A DNA stretch of 64,000 bases, taken from Verrucomicrobiota bacterium. Lineage in GTDB: Bacteria > Verrucomicrobiota > Verrucomicrobiia > CAIQCK01. Made by a program: the position numbers and the translations under genes. Position 1 is the stretch's first letter, and each line of letters begins with the position of its first letter. The stretch spans positions 41,092-105,091 of the forward strand of contig JACRJX010000008.1 of NCBI GenBank assembly GCA_016235595.1, read 5' to 3'. The notes beneath the pieces were generated by a model. It ran no database searches. It was not told the origin of the DNA and worked only from the letters and a program-made list of their open reading frames with translations. Shown here in pieces: positions 51,693 to 61,217 of the stretch.

Positions 51693-53720
51693 TCAGACCG
51701 GGGCCAACACGCCATCGATCTCGCTGAAGATTTCTTCGTCCTCAAACAGGTTCTGTTTGATCGAACCGGACGGGCAGCTTGCCACACAGGTGCCGCAGCC
51801 TTTGCAGAGCGCCTCGTTGATGACGGCCTTCTTCTTGGCCTCGTCGTACGAGATCGCCGTGTAGGGGCAGAGCGGGACGCACGACTTGCAGCCGCAGCAT
51901 TCCTCTTCGACGATGAACGCCGTGTTCGGCTCCTGCTCGACGTAGCCCTTGTCAATCAGCGCCATCGCCTCCGCCGCCGCCGCGCCGGCTTGCGCGACCG
52001 TGTCGGGAATGTCCTTCGGCGACTGGCAGGCGCCGGCGATGAACACGCCGTCGGTAAAGGTGCTCACCGGTGCGAGCTTCGGGTGGCGCTCCAGGAAGAA
52101 GCCCTCCGTGCCGCAACTCATGTTGAACATCCGGCGCACGTCCTGCGCGTCAGGCTGCGGTTCCAAGCCCACCGACAACACGACCATGTCCACCGGCAGT
52201 TTGCGCACGCGACCCAGCAGCGTGTCCTCCGCTTGGACGATCAGCTTGCCGGTGTTGCCCAACTCCGGGTAAACGTCGGCGATCTTGCCGCGGACGAAGT
52301 GAACGCCCTCGGTCGCCACGCTCTGGTAGAACTCCTCGAACGCCTTGCCCGGCGTGCGCATATCAATGTAGAAGTTGTAGATCTCCGCGCCGGAGTGCTC
52401 CTTCAGCAGATGCGCCAGCTTCAGCGAATACATGCAGCACACGCGCGAGCACCACTTGTTGGTGTTCTCGTCGCGGCTGCCGATGCAGTGCGCGATGGCG
52501 ATGGTCTTCGGCTCCTTGCCGTCACGCATGACGACATGGCCGCCGGTCGGCCCGCTGGCGTTGACCAGCCGCTCGATTTCCAGTGAGGTGTACACGTTCG
52601 GATACTTGCCGTAGCCGAAGTAAGGCGTGCGCTTGGCGTCGAAGGTCTTGAACCCGGTGGACACAATGACCGTGCCAACCTTGATCGTCTCGATCTTGTC
52701 GGTCTGCTTGAAATCAATCGCGTTCTTGTCGCCGCATGCCTCGACGCAGGTCTTCTTGCACTTGTCGCCCACCACCGGCGAGCCGTCGGGATTCTTCGAG
52801 CCGCGCTTGAAGTTCAAGCACACCTCGGGGTCAATGACCACCACCTGGGGCGTCGCCTGGGCGAACGGGATGTAAACCGGCCGGCGCTTGCCCAGCTTCT
52901 CATTGAACTCGTCGGGGAACTTCGGTTCCTTGAAGACGCAGCTGCTGATGCACTCCTGGCAGCCGGTGCACAGATCCTCGTTGATGTAACGCGCCTTGCG
53001 CTTCACCTGGATGGTGTAGTTGCCCACGTAGCCGTCCACCTTCGCCACCTCGGAGTACGTCCAGAGCGTGATGTTCGGGTGGCTGCCGACCTGCGACATC
53101 TTCGGCGTCAGGATGCAAGCCGCGCAGTCGAGCGTCGGGAAGGTCTTGTCGAACTTCGCCATGTGGCCGCCAATGCTCGGCTCGCGCTCCACCAGATAAA
53201 CCTTCTTGCCCGCGTTGGCCATCGTCAACGCGGCGTGGATGCCGGCAATGCCGCCGCCCACCACGAGCACGTCGGGGTGAACCGGCACTTTCTTGACCTC
53301 AAGCGCCCGGTGTGACGGCACGCGGCGCACGGCCGCATGCACCAGCGCCTTGGCCTTCTCCGTGGCCGCCGCGCGATCGGTGTGAACCCACGAGTTGTGT
53401 TCGCGGATGTTGACCATGTGGAAGAAGAACGGGTTCAGCCCGCCCGCCTCGGTGGCGTTGCGGAACGTGTGCTCGTGCAACAACGGCGAGCACGATGCAA
53501 CGATGATGCGGTTGAGGTTGAATTCCTTGATGTCCTTCTGGATCAACTCCTGCCCCGGATCGGAGCACATGTATTTGTATTCGCGCGAGACCACCACTTT
53601 GGGCAGCGCACCTGCGTATTTGGCCACCGCTTCCACGTCCACCGTGGCAGCGATGTTGTGGCCGCAATGGCACACATAGAAACCAATTCGCGGTTCTTCA
53701 GTTTGTTTGATGTTTACCAT
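51693..53720 (-). CDS. hdrA: Heterodisulfide reductase-like subunit A (flavin-containing)
   Basis: This 675-residue protein carries FAD and several [4Fe-4S] clusters and is the site of flavin-based electron bifurcation in Hdr-Mvh complexes. It has an N-terminal domain (GFYVCHCGHNIA), the FAD-binding VLVVGGGIAGIHAALTMA, the conserved FPTLDCAACILTPKM, an inserted ferredoxin (CTGCQECISSC) and a C-terminal double ferredoxin (CCGCKSCVPLCP and CKGCGTCVASCP). The length matches methanogen HdrA. GAGGACATT precedes the ATG. It follows the membrane EtfD-like gene by 13 bases, apart from hdrCB. Confidence 0.93.
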   Translation of the reverse strand: MVNIKQTEEPRIGFYVCHCGHNIAATVDVEAVAKYAGALPKVVVSREYKYMCSDPGQELIQKDIKEFNLNRIIVASCSPLLHEHTFRNATEAGGLNPFFFHMVNIREHNSWVHTDRAAATEKAKALVHAAVRRVPSHRALEVKKVPVHPDVLVVGGGIAGIHAALTMANAGKKVYLVEREPSIGGHMAKFDKTFPTLDCAACILTPKMSQVGSHPNITLWTYSEVAKVDGYVGNYTIQVKRKARYINEDLCTGCQECISSCVFKEPKFPDEFNEKLGKRRPVYIPFAQATPQVVVIDPEVCLNFKRGSKNPDGSPVVGDKCKKTCVEACGDKNAIDFKQTDKIETIKVGTVIVSTGFKTFDAKRTPYFGYGKYPNVYTSLEIERLVNASGPTGGHVVMRDGKEPKTIAIAHCIGSRDENTNKWCSRVCCMYSLKLAHLLKEHSGAEIYNFYIDMRTPGKAFEEFYQSVATEGVHFVRGKIADVYPELGNTGKLIVQAEDTLLGRVRKLPVDMVVLSVGLEPQPDAQDVRRMFNMSCGTEGFFLERHPKLAPVSTFTDGVFIAGACQSPKDIPDTVAQAGAAAAEAMALIDKGYVEQEPNTAFIVEEECCGCKSCVPLCPYTAISYDEAKKKAVINEALCKGCGTCVASCPSGSIKQNLFEDEEIFSEIDGVLAPV

Positions 53721-53733
53721 AGATAATGTCCTC

Positions 53734-55716
53734 TTATGCTTGTCGAGTGGCTTCCTCGACCAAATCGATAACGTCCTTGATTGCCAGTTTCCCTTCCAGG
53801 CCGGCGGTCTTGAGCGCGTCCTGGAACATTACCAAATCCTTCGGGCACGCCACCACCAGGGTGGTCACACCCAACGCCGCCGCCTCGCGCACGCGGCTCT
53901 CGGCCGGGCGTTCCTTCACGCCCGCCACGTCCTCCATCCAGATGCGCCCGCCGCCAGCGCCGCAGCAGTAACTGCGGTTGAAGCTGCGCGGCATCTCCAC
54001 CAACTCGACGCCCGTGGCCTTCAGGACGCGGCGCGCCGGTTCGTAGATGTCGTTGTAGCGGCCGAGATAGCAGGGGTCGTGATACGTGACACGGCCGGCG
54101 AGCTTGTTCTTGAAGGTCAACCGTCCCTGTGCCGCCAACCGGTCGAGCACCTCGCTGTAGTGCAGCACCTCGACGCCTTCGAGGCCGTATTCGTTCTTCA
54201 ACGCGTTGAACGCATGCGGATCGGTCGTGACGATCGTCTTGTACTTGGCCTTGCCCATCGCCTGCAGGTTCTTGTCCCGCAGCATCTCGAACAGCCCTTC
54301 CTCGCCGATGCGCCGCACGTCGTTGCCGGCGTTGCGCTCGCCTTCGTAGAGAATGCCGAAATCCACGCCCGCGGCCTTGAATACGTTCGCCGTCTTGCGC
54401 GTGCTCTCCTCCAACCGCGGGTCGAACGACGCATAGTCGCCAACGAACCAGAGATACTCGACTTCTTCCTTGCGAGCGTCCTTGATCTTCCAGCCGAGCG
54501 GCTGTGTCCACTTGGCGCGCATCCGGTCCGACTTGCCGAAGGAGTTTCCGTAGCGGTTGAAGTTGTTGAGCGCGTCCTGCACCGTCTTGGCCATCTGGCC
54601 TTCGCTGACCAAATGCCGGCGCAGTTGCACGATGATCGGAACCTGTTCGTTGAGCACCGCGCAGCGCTCGACGCACGACATGCAGGTCGTGCAGGACCAG
54701 ATCTCCGCCTCGGTGATGACGTCGCCGATCAGTTTCTCGCCGTCGCCGTTGGGCTTCGCCAGACCGGCGTGAATGCTGTGCTTCTTGAGCTTCTGGACAA
54801 GCTGCTGCGGCTGCAGCGGGAAGCCAGCCGTCGTCGCCGGGCAGGATCGGTCGCAACGGCCACACTCGGCGCACGAAAAACCGCTGAGCAGTTGCTTCCA
54901 CGTGAACTCGTTCCACTTGGCCGAGCCGGCCGCAAGCTCCTCACCGCCACCGGCGATGCTCAGGTCGCCAGCCGAACGCAGGTTGCCGAAGAAGACGTTG
55001 AACGGCGACGCCAGCAAGTGCAGGTGCTTCGAGTAAGGCAGATAAACCAGGAATACCAGCACCGTGATCATGTGGATCCACCACATGGCCTTGGCCCAGC
55101 GATGCGCGTCGCCGCCGGTCATCGCCGGCCACACCGACGCGATCAAACTGGCGAACGGCGTCCACGCGTTCGAGCTCTTGCCTTCGCCGAGCAGCCGGAA
55201 ACTCCCGCCGAACAGCACCGTCAGCATCAGGATGCCAATCAGCGTCAGGATCAGATTCGCGTCCCAGCTCAGGTGCAGATGCGCCGGCGGGAAGAACACG
55301 CGCCGCACCACCGCCGCGCCGAGCGAGATCAGCACTGCCACCGCAAAGACGTCTAGGAAGAACGCCGAGGGGCCAAAGTCATCCGGATACGGAATCGGCA
55401 GCATCGGCAGCAGGCCGCGCACGAGGCTCCAGTTGAAACAAATGACATAGACCACGAAGCCCCAGAAGATGAGGAAGTGGGCTAGGCCGATGCTCGGCTC
55501 GTTGAAGAGGCGCGGCTGGAGCAGCACGTGCCGGACGAAACGCATCACGCGCGCGCCGAGTTGGTCAAACCGGTTCTCCGACCGCGCCTGACGCAGCAAG
55601 CCGACCAGTTGCCAGGCGCGAAAACCAAACACCCCGAACGCGCCAAGCGTCAGCACCCAGAGCACCGCCCAGCCGGGCAGGCCCATCAGCGATATTCTGA
55701 CTGGATCGAGGTCCAC
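53734..55716 (-). CDS. Membrane EtfD/HdrD-like protein: NarI-type helices, ferredoxin and CCG domains
   Basis: This 660-residue protein has five or more N-terminal transmembrane helices (about residues 15-260) of the NarI/DsrM type with conserved His, then two [4Fe-4S] motifs (CAECGRCDRSCPAT and CTTCMSCVERCAVL) and a CCG domain (YHDPCYLGRYN, then SYCCGAGGG). This is the architecture of EtfD, which links ETF to the quinone pool. It directly follows etfA, so it probably exchanges electrons between ETF and menaquinone. The GTG start at 55716 follows AAAGGGG; it is six bases after etfA. Confidence 0.88.
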   Translation of the reverse strand: MDLDPVRISLMGLPGWAVLWVLTLGAFGVFGFRAWQLVGLLRQARSENRFDQLGARVMRFVRHVLLQPRLFNEPSIGLAHFLIFWGFVVYVICFNWSLVRGLLPMLPIPYPDDFGPSAFFLDVFAVAVLISLGAAVVRRVFFPPAHLHLSWDANLILTLIGILMLTVLFGGSFRLLGEGKSSNAWTPFASLIASVWPAMTGGDAHRWAKAMWWIHMITVLVFLVYLPYSKHLHLLASPFNVFFGNLRSAGDLSIAGGGEELAAGSAKWNEFTWKQLLSGFSCAECGRCDRSCPATTAGFPLQPQQLVQKLKKHSIHAGLAKPNGDGEKLIGDVITEAEIWSCTTCMSCVERCAVLNEQVPIIVQLRRHLVSEGQMAKTVQDALNNFNRYGNSFGKSDRMRAKWTQPLGWKIKDARKEEVEYLWFVGDYASFDPRLEESTRKTANVFKAAGVDFGILYEGERNAGNDVRRIGEEGLFEMLRDKNLQAMGKAKYKTIVTTDPHAFNALKNEYGLEGVEVLHYSEVLDRLAAQGRLTFKNKLAGRVTYHDPCYLGRYNDIYEPARRVLKATGVELVEMPRSFNRSYCCGAGGGRIWMEDVAGVKERPAESRVREAAALGVTTLVVACPKDLVMFQDALKTAGLEGKLAIKDVIDLVEEATRQA

Positions 55717-55722
55717 AGTGTT

Positions 55723-56694
55723 TTACCCCTTTCGCGCTTTGATTTTCTCCGTCAATGCCGGCGCCACTTCGAGCGCGTCGCCGACGACGCCGTAGTGGGC
55801 CACGTTGAAGATCGGCGCGGCAGCGTCGGTATTCACGGCGATGATGCACTGTGAACCCTTCATGCCCTCGACATGCTCGGGCGCGCCACTGATGCCCAAC
55901 ATCACATAAAGTTTCGGCTTCACCAACATGCCCGACTTGCCCACCTGGCGCGACAACCCGAGCCAGCCCTGGTCAATCACCGGCCGCGAACCGCACACAG
56001 CGCCGCCCAGCGTCGCGGCAAGGTCTTCGGCCAGTTCGAGATTGTCCTTGGTCTGGATGCCGCGGCCAACCGCCACGAGGAAATCCTTCTGGGTGATGTC
56101 CACGTCAGCCGTTTCCGGCTCGAGGTACTTCTTGAAGTGGACCTTCGGCGCGGCCAGCGTCACGGCCACGTCGGTGATCGTCGCGGCCTTGTCGGAGCGG
56201 CCTTGCTCGACCGAGCGAACGCCGGGCAGGATGCCGATGATCGCCGGCTGGGCGGCCACGGCGACGTTAACCTCCATCTTGCCGCCGTAGAGCACGCAGG
56301 TCGCCGTCAACTTGCCGTCGGCCGACTTGAGATCCTTGCAGTAATTGAGGAACGGCACCGAGAGCTGCGCCGCCAGCACCACGCCGACGTCCACCGACAG
56401 GTTCGTCAGCGGCACCAGCACGGCGGCAGGCTGCCGCTCCTTGATGAGCTGCGCCAGCGCCGCGGCCGCGTTCTCCGGCACGGGATCGGCCAGCGCCGCG
56501 TTGTCGGCGTACAGCACGGTGTCGGCCGCGCCCAGCTTCTGCGCCAGTTCGCGCGCGTTGCTGCCGAGTAAGACAGCTTCCAACGGCGCACCGGCCTGAC
56601 CCGCGACTTCGCGGCCCAGCGCCAGCAGTTCAAAGGTGATTTCGGAGACCTGTCCCCGCCACGCTTCTGCTATGACCCAGATGTTGCCAGCCAT
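55723..56694 (-). CDS. etfA: Electron transfer flavoprotein alpha subunit
   Basis: This 323-residue protein has an N-terminal nucleotide-fold domain and the C-terminal FAD domain (CGSRPVIDQGWLGLSRQVGKSG and CIIAVNTDAAAPIFNVAHYGVVGD). One position differs from many ETFs: the loop reads SGAPEHVEGM where SGAIQH-AGM is usual, which could tune FAD potential. The strong AAGGAGG site upstream supports the ATG at 56694. It follows etfB by 13 bases. Confidence 0.92.
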   Translation of the reverse strand: MAGNIWVIAEAWRGQVSEITFELLALGREVAGQAGAPLEAVLLGSNARELAQKLGAADTVLYADNAALADPVPENAAAALAQLIKERQPAAVLVPLTNLSVDVGVVLAAQLSVPFLNYCKDLKSADGKLTATCVLYGGKMEVNVAVAAQPAIIGILPGVRSVEQGRSDKAATITDVAVTLAAPKVHFKKYLEPETADVDITQKDFLVAVGRGIQTKDNLELAEDLAATLGGAVCGSRPVIDQGWLGLSRQVGKSGMLVKPKLYVMLGISGAPEHVEGMKGSQCIIAVNTDAAAPIFNVAHYGVVGDALEVAPALTEKIKARKG

Positions 56695-56707
56695 GTTCGT
56701 GTCCTCC

Positions 56708-57481
56708 TTAGAGCAAACCGCGTTTCGCCAACAGCTCGCAAATTTTCTCAGCCACTTCCTCCGGCGACCCTTCGAGCATCTCTGCGTGGCCGGTCACTTG
56801 TGGCTTCGCCATCTGCTGCACCTCGACCATCGCCGCCGCCTCGACCGCCGGCGCATCCACTGTCTCGATGGTCTGCGATTTCATTGCCGCGCGCACTTTC
56901 GCGACTGGCACGTAACGCGGCGGTTTTTCGGCAGCCTGGATGCCCAGCACTGCGGGCGTCGGCACCTCGTATTCGCCGCGCACGCCGCCGGCAAATTCCT
57001 TGACGACTGTGGCGGTCTTGTCCGCCAGTGTCACCTGCGTCACCACACCTGAGTAAGGCCAGCCCAGTTGCTGCGCGATCGGCGCAGCCATCAACCCGTC
57101 GAGATCATCAATGGCCGACACGCCCGTCAGGATCAGGTCCACCGGCAGCAAGCCCTCAGTCTTCGCGATCACGTCGCCGAAGAGCCGCACCGCCGTCTGT
57201 GTGCTTTGCACCGATTCGACCCCGCAAATCTTCACCGCACGGTCGGCGCCTTTTGCCAATGCTGTAAACAGCACATCGTCGATGTCAGGCGCGTCAAGGG
57301 TCAGCAGCGTCACCTTGCCGCCATGCTTGTCCTTGAGGAGCAGCGCCTGTTCCAGCGCGTGATCATCACGCTCATTGATGATCGTGCGCAGGAAACTTGT
57401 GTCCAATGACTTGCCGTCCGAGCCGACTTCCAGCTCTTCGACCACGTCCGGCACCACCTTCATCAATACGAGGATATTCAC
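56708..57481 (-). CDS. etfB: Electron transfer flavoprotein beta subunit
   Basis: This 257-residue protein has the family pattern: NILVLMKVVPD at the N-terminus, INERDDHALEQALLLKD and the nucleotide-binding ILTGVSAIDDLDGLMAAPIAQQLGWPYSG. The GTG start at 57481 has GGAGGG eight bases upstream and follows the CCG-protein stop by two bases. Bifurcating ETFs use a second FAD in this subunit; the sequence alone does not settle whether this one bifurcates. Confidence 0.92.
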   Translation of the reverse strand: MNILVLMKVVPDVVEELEVGSDGKSLDTSFLRTIINERDDHALEQALLLKDKHGGKVTLLTLDAPDIDDVLFTALAKGADRAVKICGVESVQSTQTAVRLFGDVIAKTEGLLPVDLILTGVSAIDDLDGLMAAPIAQQLGWPYSGVVTQVTLADKTATVVKEFAGGVRGEYEVPTPAVLGIQAAEKPPRYVPVAKVRAAMKSQTIETVDAPAVEAAAMVEVQQMAKPQVTGHAEMLEGSPEEVAEKICELLAKRGLL

Positions 57482-57483
57482 GG

Positions 57484-58692
57484 TTAACCCTCCAAGGCTT
57501 CGGCCAATAGTTCGACTACATCGCGGACCACCATCCGCTTCTCGGCGCCCTGAACCTTCAAGGCATCCTCGAAGCGTGAGATCTCATACGGGCAGCTCAC
57601 GGCCAGTACGTTCGCGCCCGTGTCGAGTGCTTCCTTCACCCGACGTTCGGAGAGACGCTCACAGCCTTTCGCCGCGTAGTAGGTGTCGAGCCACATCCCG
57701 CCACCACCGCCGCCGCAGCAGATCGAATTGACGCCACTATGCGTCATCTCGACCAGCTTCACGCCGGGGATGGCCTGGAGCAACGCACGCGGTTCCTCGT
57801 AAAAACCGTTGTGCCTGCCGAGCGCGCAGGCATCGTGATAGGTGACAGTGTAATTGAGCTTCTTGGTGAGCTTGGGTTTGAGCTGCGCCAGGTGCTGCGC
57901 AAAGAACGGCGTCGTGTGATGGGCCTCGAAGTCGAACCCCGCCGCCGGATACTTGTGCTTGAAGGCGTCGTAAGCATGCGCGCCGCCGGTGACGATGCGG
58001 TTGAACTTGTATTTGCGCAGCAGCTTCATGTTCGAGTCGGTGAGCATCTCGAACAAGCCCGTCTCGCCGAGCAGCCGCGCGCACTCGCCGGCGCACTTCT
58101 CCTCGTTGCCGAGGATCGCGAAGTCAATGCCGAGCGCCTTGAACAACTTCGCCGTCGCGATGTTGTTGTCGTTGCCGCGCGGATGATACGACGGATAGCA
58201 CTCCACGAACCACAACACGTCCACCGCCCGCTTGATCTCCGAGATGACGGGGATCGGCACGGGCGAGGACTTGACCCAGAGGGCGCGCTTGCGGGGCGAT
58301 TCGCCCATCGGATTGCCGTAGCGCATCGTGTTTTCGAGCGCCTTCTGCAACTCGGCGGGCACTTCCTTCAGGTGCGTGAAGACCTGTTCCTTCACCAGCG
58401 GCAACAGCACCTCGGTGAGCTTGATGCCGCGCGGGCACTTGGCCATGCAGGCATAGCAGGTCACGCAATTAAGCAGGCCGGGGTTGTTGAAGACTTCCTC
58501 GATCAGGCCAGATTCCAGCATCGTGATGATCGCCCGCGGCGGAAACACCAAGTCGTCGCCATAGGGACAGGTCGCCGCACAGGTGCCGCACTGCATACAG
58601 CTATACACCTTCTGCCCCTCGGGAAACTTCGCGAGGTTCTCCAACGTCATTACGCCGTTGTCGTTGTCAGCCGATGCGGTAGCAGTGCTCAT
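57484..58692 (-). CDS. Soluble CCG-domain iron-sulfur protein (HdrD/GlpC-like)
   Basis: This 402-residue protein has two ferredoxin motifs (CMQCGTCAATCPYG and CVTCYACMAKCPRG, about residues 32-85) and C-terminal CCG-type elements (YHDACALGRHN, then SICCGGGGGG and SCPYE). It lacks membrane helices. It resembles a fused HdrC-HdrB-like unit or GlpC/LutA. It lies between mvhA and etfB, so it may connect the soluble hydrogenase with ETF or be a second disulfide-reductase active site. AAGGAGA precedes the ATG. Confidence 0.85.
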   Translation of the reverse strand: MSTATASADNDNGVMTLENLAKFPEGQKVYSCMQCGTCAATCPYGDDLVFPPRAIITMLESGLIEEVFNNPGLLNCVTCYACMAKCPRGIKLTEVLLPLVKEQVFTHLKEVPAELQKALENTMRYGNPMGESPRKRALWVKSSPVPIPVISEIKRAVDVLWFVECYPSYHPRGNDNNIATAKLFKALGIDFAILGNEEKCAGECARLLGETGLFEMLTDSNMKLLRKYKFNRIVTGGAHAYDAFKHKYPAAGFDFEAHHTTPFFAQHLAQLKPKLTKKLNYTVTYHDACALGRHNGFYEEPRALLQAIPGVKLVEMTHSGVNSICCGGGGGGMWLDTYYAAKGCERLSERRVKEALDTGANVLAVSCPYEISRFEDALKVQGAEKRMVVRDVVELLAEALEG

Positions 58693-58710
58693 GACCTTCT
58701 CCTTGGAATC

Positions 58711-60237
58711 TCAGCCCTGACGGATCTCCTTCACCAACTCGCGGTTCGAACCGTAGATGCGTGCGATGAGCGGCATCTGGCCCGGCAACGCGTGCGTCGC
58801 GCAGCCCAGGCACGGGTCGTAGGCGCGGAATGCCATCTCCACCATATTCAACAAGCCGTCGGTAACGTTACCGCCTTTGATCAGGCCCTTGGCCGCCTTC
58901 TCCACGCTCATCGCGATGCGCGCGGCGTTGTTGCCGGTGGCGACAACCATGTTCGCCATCGTAATCACGCCACGCTCGTCGGTCTTGTAATGGTGGAACA
59001 ACGTGCCGCGCGGCGCTTCGACGATGCCCATGCCTTCGACCGGTTTGTTGGTCGGCACGCGCCGCACGTCGGGACTGGTGATCTCGGGATCGTTGATCAA
59101 CTGCTCGATCCGCTCAGCGGCCTGAATCATCTCAATGACGCGCGCCCAGTGGTTGGCCAGCGTGTGATGGACCGGCTTGCCGCCGAGGGTCTTGTAGAAC
59201 TCCTCGTAAGCAGCCTGCGCCTTGGGCGTGGCCATGCCGTCGGACGCATTGAGGCGTGCGAGCGGACCGACCGAGTAAATGCTCGAATCGGGGCCTTCGG
59301 CGAAGCCTTTCCAGCCGCGGCTCTTCAGGAAGGTGAACTTCATGTAGCTCCACGGCTCGACGTGCTCAGCGATGTAGTCGCGGTATTGCTGCGCGGCGAA
59401 CTTGCAGACCTCTTTGCCGTTGCAGTCCACAACACGAACCTTACCGTCGTAGAAGTTGACCTTGTTCTGCTCGTCCACCTGTCCCATGTAGCAGGTCTTG
59501 TGCGTGTAAGTATCGCCGGTGATAAGCTTTACGTATTCGGGGTTGCCGAGCACGATCTGCTTGATCACGGCCAGCGTCCACTCCGCAAATTCAACGCCGT
59601 CCTTGGCGAGCTGCTTGAACTTCGGCAGGTCTTCCACCGCGAGCGCCTTGCTGACGCCGCCGGGCAGACCGAGCACCGGGTGCACGACCTTGCCGCCAAA
59701 GTAGCTGATCAACTCGCGCAGACGGCGGCGGGTGCCGATGACCTTCTTGCCGGCTTCGATGCCGACCTTGCCGATGACGCCGACGATGTTGCGCTCGCCG
59801 GCCGGAGCCTGCGGGCCAACGATGAAGTCGGGTCCACCCAGCACGAACACGTGCAGGGCGTGGTCTTCGAGCGTGAAGGTGTTGTAAACCAGCTCGCGGA
59901 CTTTCCTGCCGGCGCTGGTCGGCTCAACCTTGTAGAGGTCGTCGAGCGCCTTGGTGGAGGCCATGTGGTGCGCCGTCGGGCAAACACCGCAGATGCGGCT
60001 GGTGATTTGCGGCATGTCCTCGGCGGGCCGGCCCAGCGAGAACACCTCGAAACCGCGCAGTTCCGGCACTTGGAAGTAGGCGCGTTCGACATCACCCTTG
60101 TCGTTGAGGAACACGTCAATCTTGCCGTGGCCCTCGAGGCGGGTGACGGGGTTGATGCTGACGTGGCGCTGCTGCTGATAGGCCGCGTTGGCGCGCGCAG
60201 CGCCTTCATTAAAGGCTTGTTGACTCTGTGGGTTCAT
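58711..60237 (-). CDS. mvhA: Group 3 (Mvh-type) [NiFe] hydrogenase large subunit
   Basis: This 508-residue protein shows the full [NiFe] ligand set: RICGVCPTAHH (Cys 83, 86) and DPCLGCATH (Cys 476, 479). A 26-residue tail after His 482 is removable by a maturation protease. The INPVTRLEGHGKI start is typical of the F420-nonreducing group. It should take electrons from H2 for HdrA-linked bifurcation. It starts two bases after the mvhG stop. Confidence 0.93.
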   Translation of the reverse strand: MNPQSQQAFNEGAARANAAYQQQRHVSINPVTRLEGHGKIDVFLNDKGDVERAYFQVPELRGFEVFSLGRPAEDMPQITSRICGVCPTAHHMASTKALDDLYKVEPTSAGRKVRELVYNTFTLEDHALHVFVLGGPDFIVGPQAPAGERNIVGVIGKVGIEAGKKVIGTRRRLRELISYFGGKVVHPVLGLPGGVSKALAVEDLPKFKQLAKDGVEFAEWTLAVIKQIVLGNPEYVKLITGDTYTHKTCYMGQVDEQNKVNFYDGKVRVVDCNGKEVCKFAAQQYRDYIAEHVEPWSYMKFTFLKSRGWKGFAEGPDSSIYSVGPLARLNASDGMATPKAQAAYEEFYKTLGGKPVHHTLANHWARVIEMIQAAERIEQLINDPEITSPDVRRVPTNKPVEGMGIVEAPRGTLFHHYKTDERGVITMANMVVATGNNAARIAMSVEKAAKGLIKGGNVTDGLLNMVEMAFRAYDPCLGCATHALPGQMPLIARIYGSNRELVKEIRQG

Positions 60238-60239
60238 GC

Positions 60240-61217
60240 TCAGGCTTCCTTCGGGAGATTGACTTTGCGGCGCAGCGAGGACTTCGCGAGGCCGTAACGG
60301 TAGAACGTGCCGATCGGATCGGGGATGCCGGCGAGGACCTTGCTGATGCCCGCCTCGTCCTTCGGCGAGATGTTGGAGGCGATGGAGGACATGATTTTCA
60401 TGCCCTGATCATGCACTCGCGTAGTGCCACCAAAGCAGCCGGTGCAGGGCATGCCGCCCTTGGTGCAGGCCGCTTCGCAGCCACTGCGGGTGGCCGGTCC
60501 CATGCAAACCACACCCTGCGCGAGGAAACATTTCAGCGGGTCCATCAGGAACTGATGCGGCCGGCGGAACTCGTCGATGCTGAGGTTGGTCGGCTTGCTA
60601 TCCTTGCGCGGACACTCGTCACAGAGCGCGATGTCAGGCGCGATAACCGAGCCTTTCGGCGGCAGCTTGCCTTCGAGCAGCGCGGTGACGGCGGCCTTGG
60701 TCAGCTTCGGCGTCGGCGGGCAGCCGGGCACGTAGTAATCCACGTCCACGACCTGGTCGAGCGTGCGCACGACGTTGTGGAGCGTGGGCAGCGTGACCTC
60801 GTGGCCGTCGTCGGTGGTTTTGACCTGCGGGCGGACTTTCTGTTCGTTGACGATGGTGGGGCAATCCTCGTAGTTGAACTTGAGGATTTGCTCGCGCGGG
60901 AACTGATTGGCCATCGCCGGGATGCCGCCGCTGACGGCGCACGCGCCGTAAGCGATGAGGTACTGGCTCTTGCGGCGGAGCAACTTGGCCATTTCCTCCT
61001 GCTCAGTCGAGCGGATGGCGCCGTTGAGCAGCGTCGCGACAATGGACTTGTCGGGCATCGCCTCGATGTCCTTGTACTTGAAGTCCATGGCGACAGGCCA
61101 GAGGACGATGTCCACGACCTCCACCACACCGAGGATGTCCTCGGCAAGGTCCACAACGGTTTCTTCACAGCCTCCGCATGAGGCGCACCAGTAAAACGCT
61201 ACTTTTGGCTTAGGCAT
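60240..61217 (-). CDS. mvhG: Group 3 (Mvh-type) hydrogenase small subunit
   Basis: This 325-residue protein has the N-terminal Fe-S motif WCASCGGCEETVVDL, the GACAVSGGIP motif, VPGCPPTP and a C-terminal Cys-rich part (CMGPATRSGCEAAC, then CTGCFGG) for three clusters. ATG 61217 overlaps the mvhD stop by eight bases and has AAGGAGA seven bases upstream. A longer in-frame extension to 61541 reads into mvhD and is rejected. Confidence 0.92.
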   Translation of the reverse strand: MPKPKVAFYWCASCGGCEETVVDLAEDILGVVEVVDIVLWPVAMDFKYKDIEAMPDKSIVATLLNGAIRSTEQEEMAKLLRRKSQYLIAYGACAVSGGIPAMANQFPREQILKFNYEDCPTIVNEQKVRPQVKTTDDGHEVTLPTLHNVVRTLDQVVDVDYYVPGCPPTPKLTKAAVTALLEGKLPPKGSVIAPDIALCDECPRKDSKPTNLSIDEFRRPHQFLMDPLKCFLAQGVVCMGPATRSGCEAACTKGGMPCTGCFGGTTRVHDQGMKIMSSIASNISPKDEAGISKVLAGIPDPIGTFYRYGLAKSSLRRKVNLPKEA

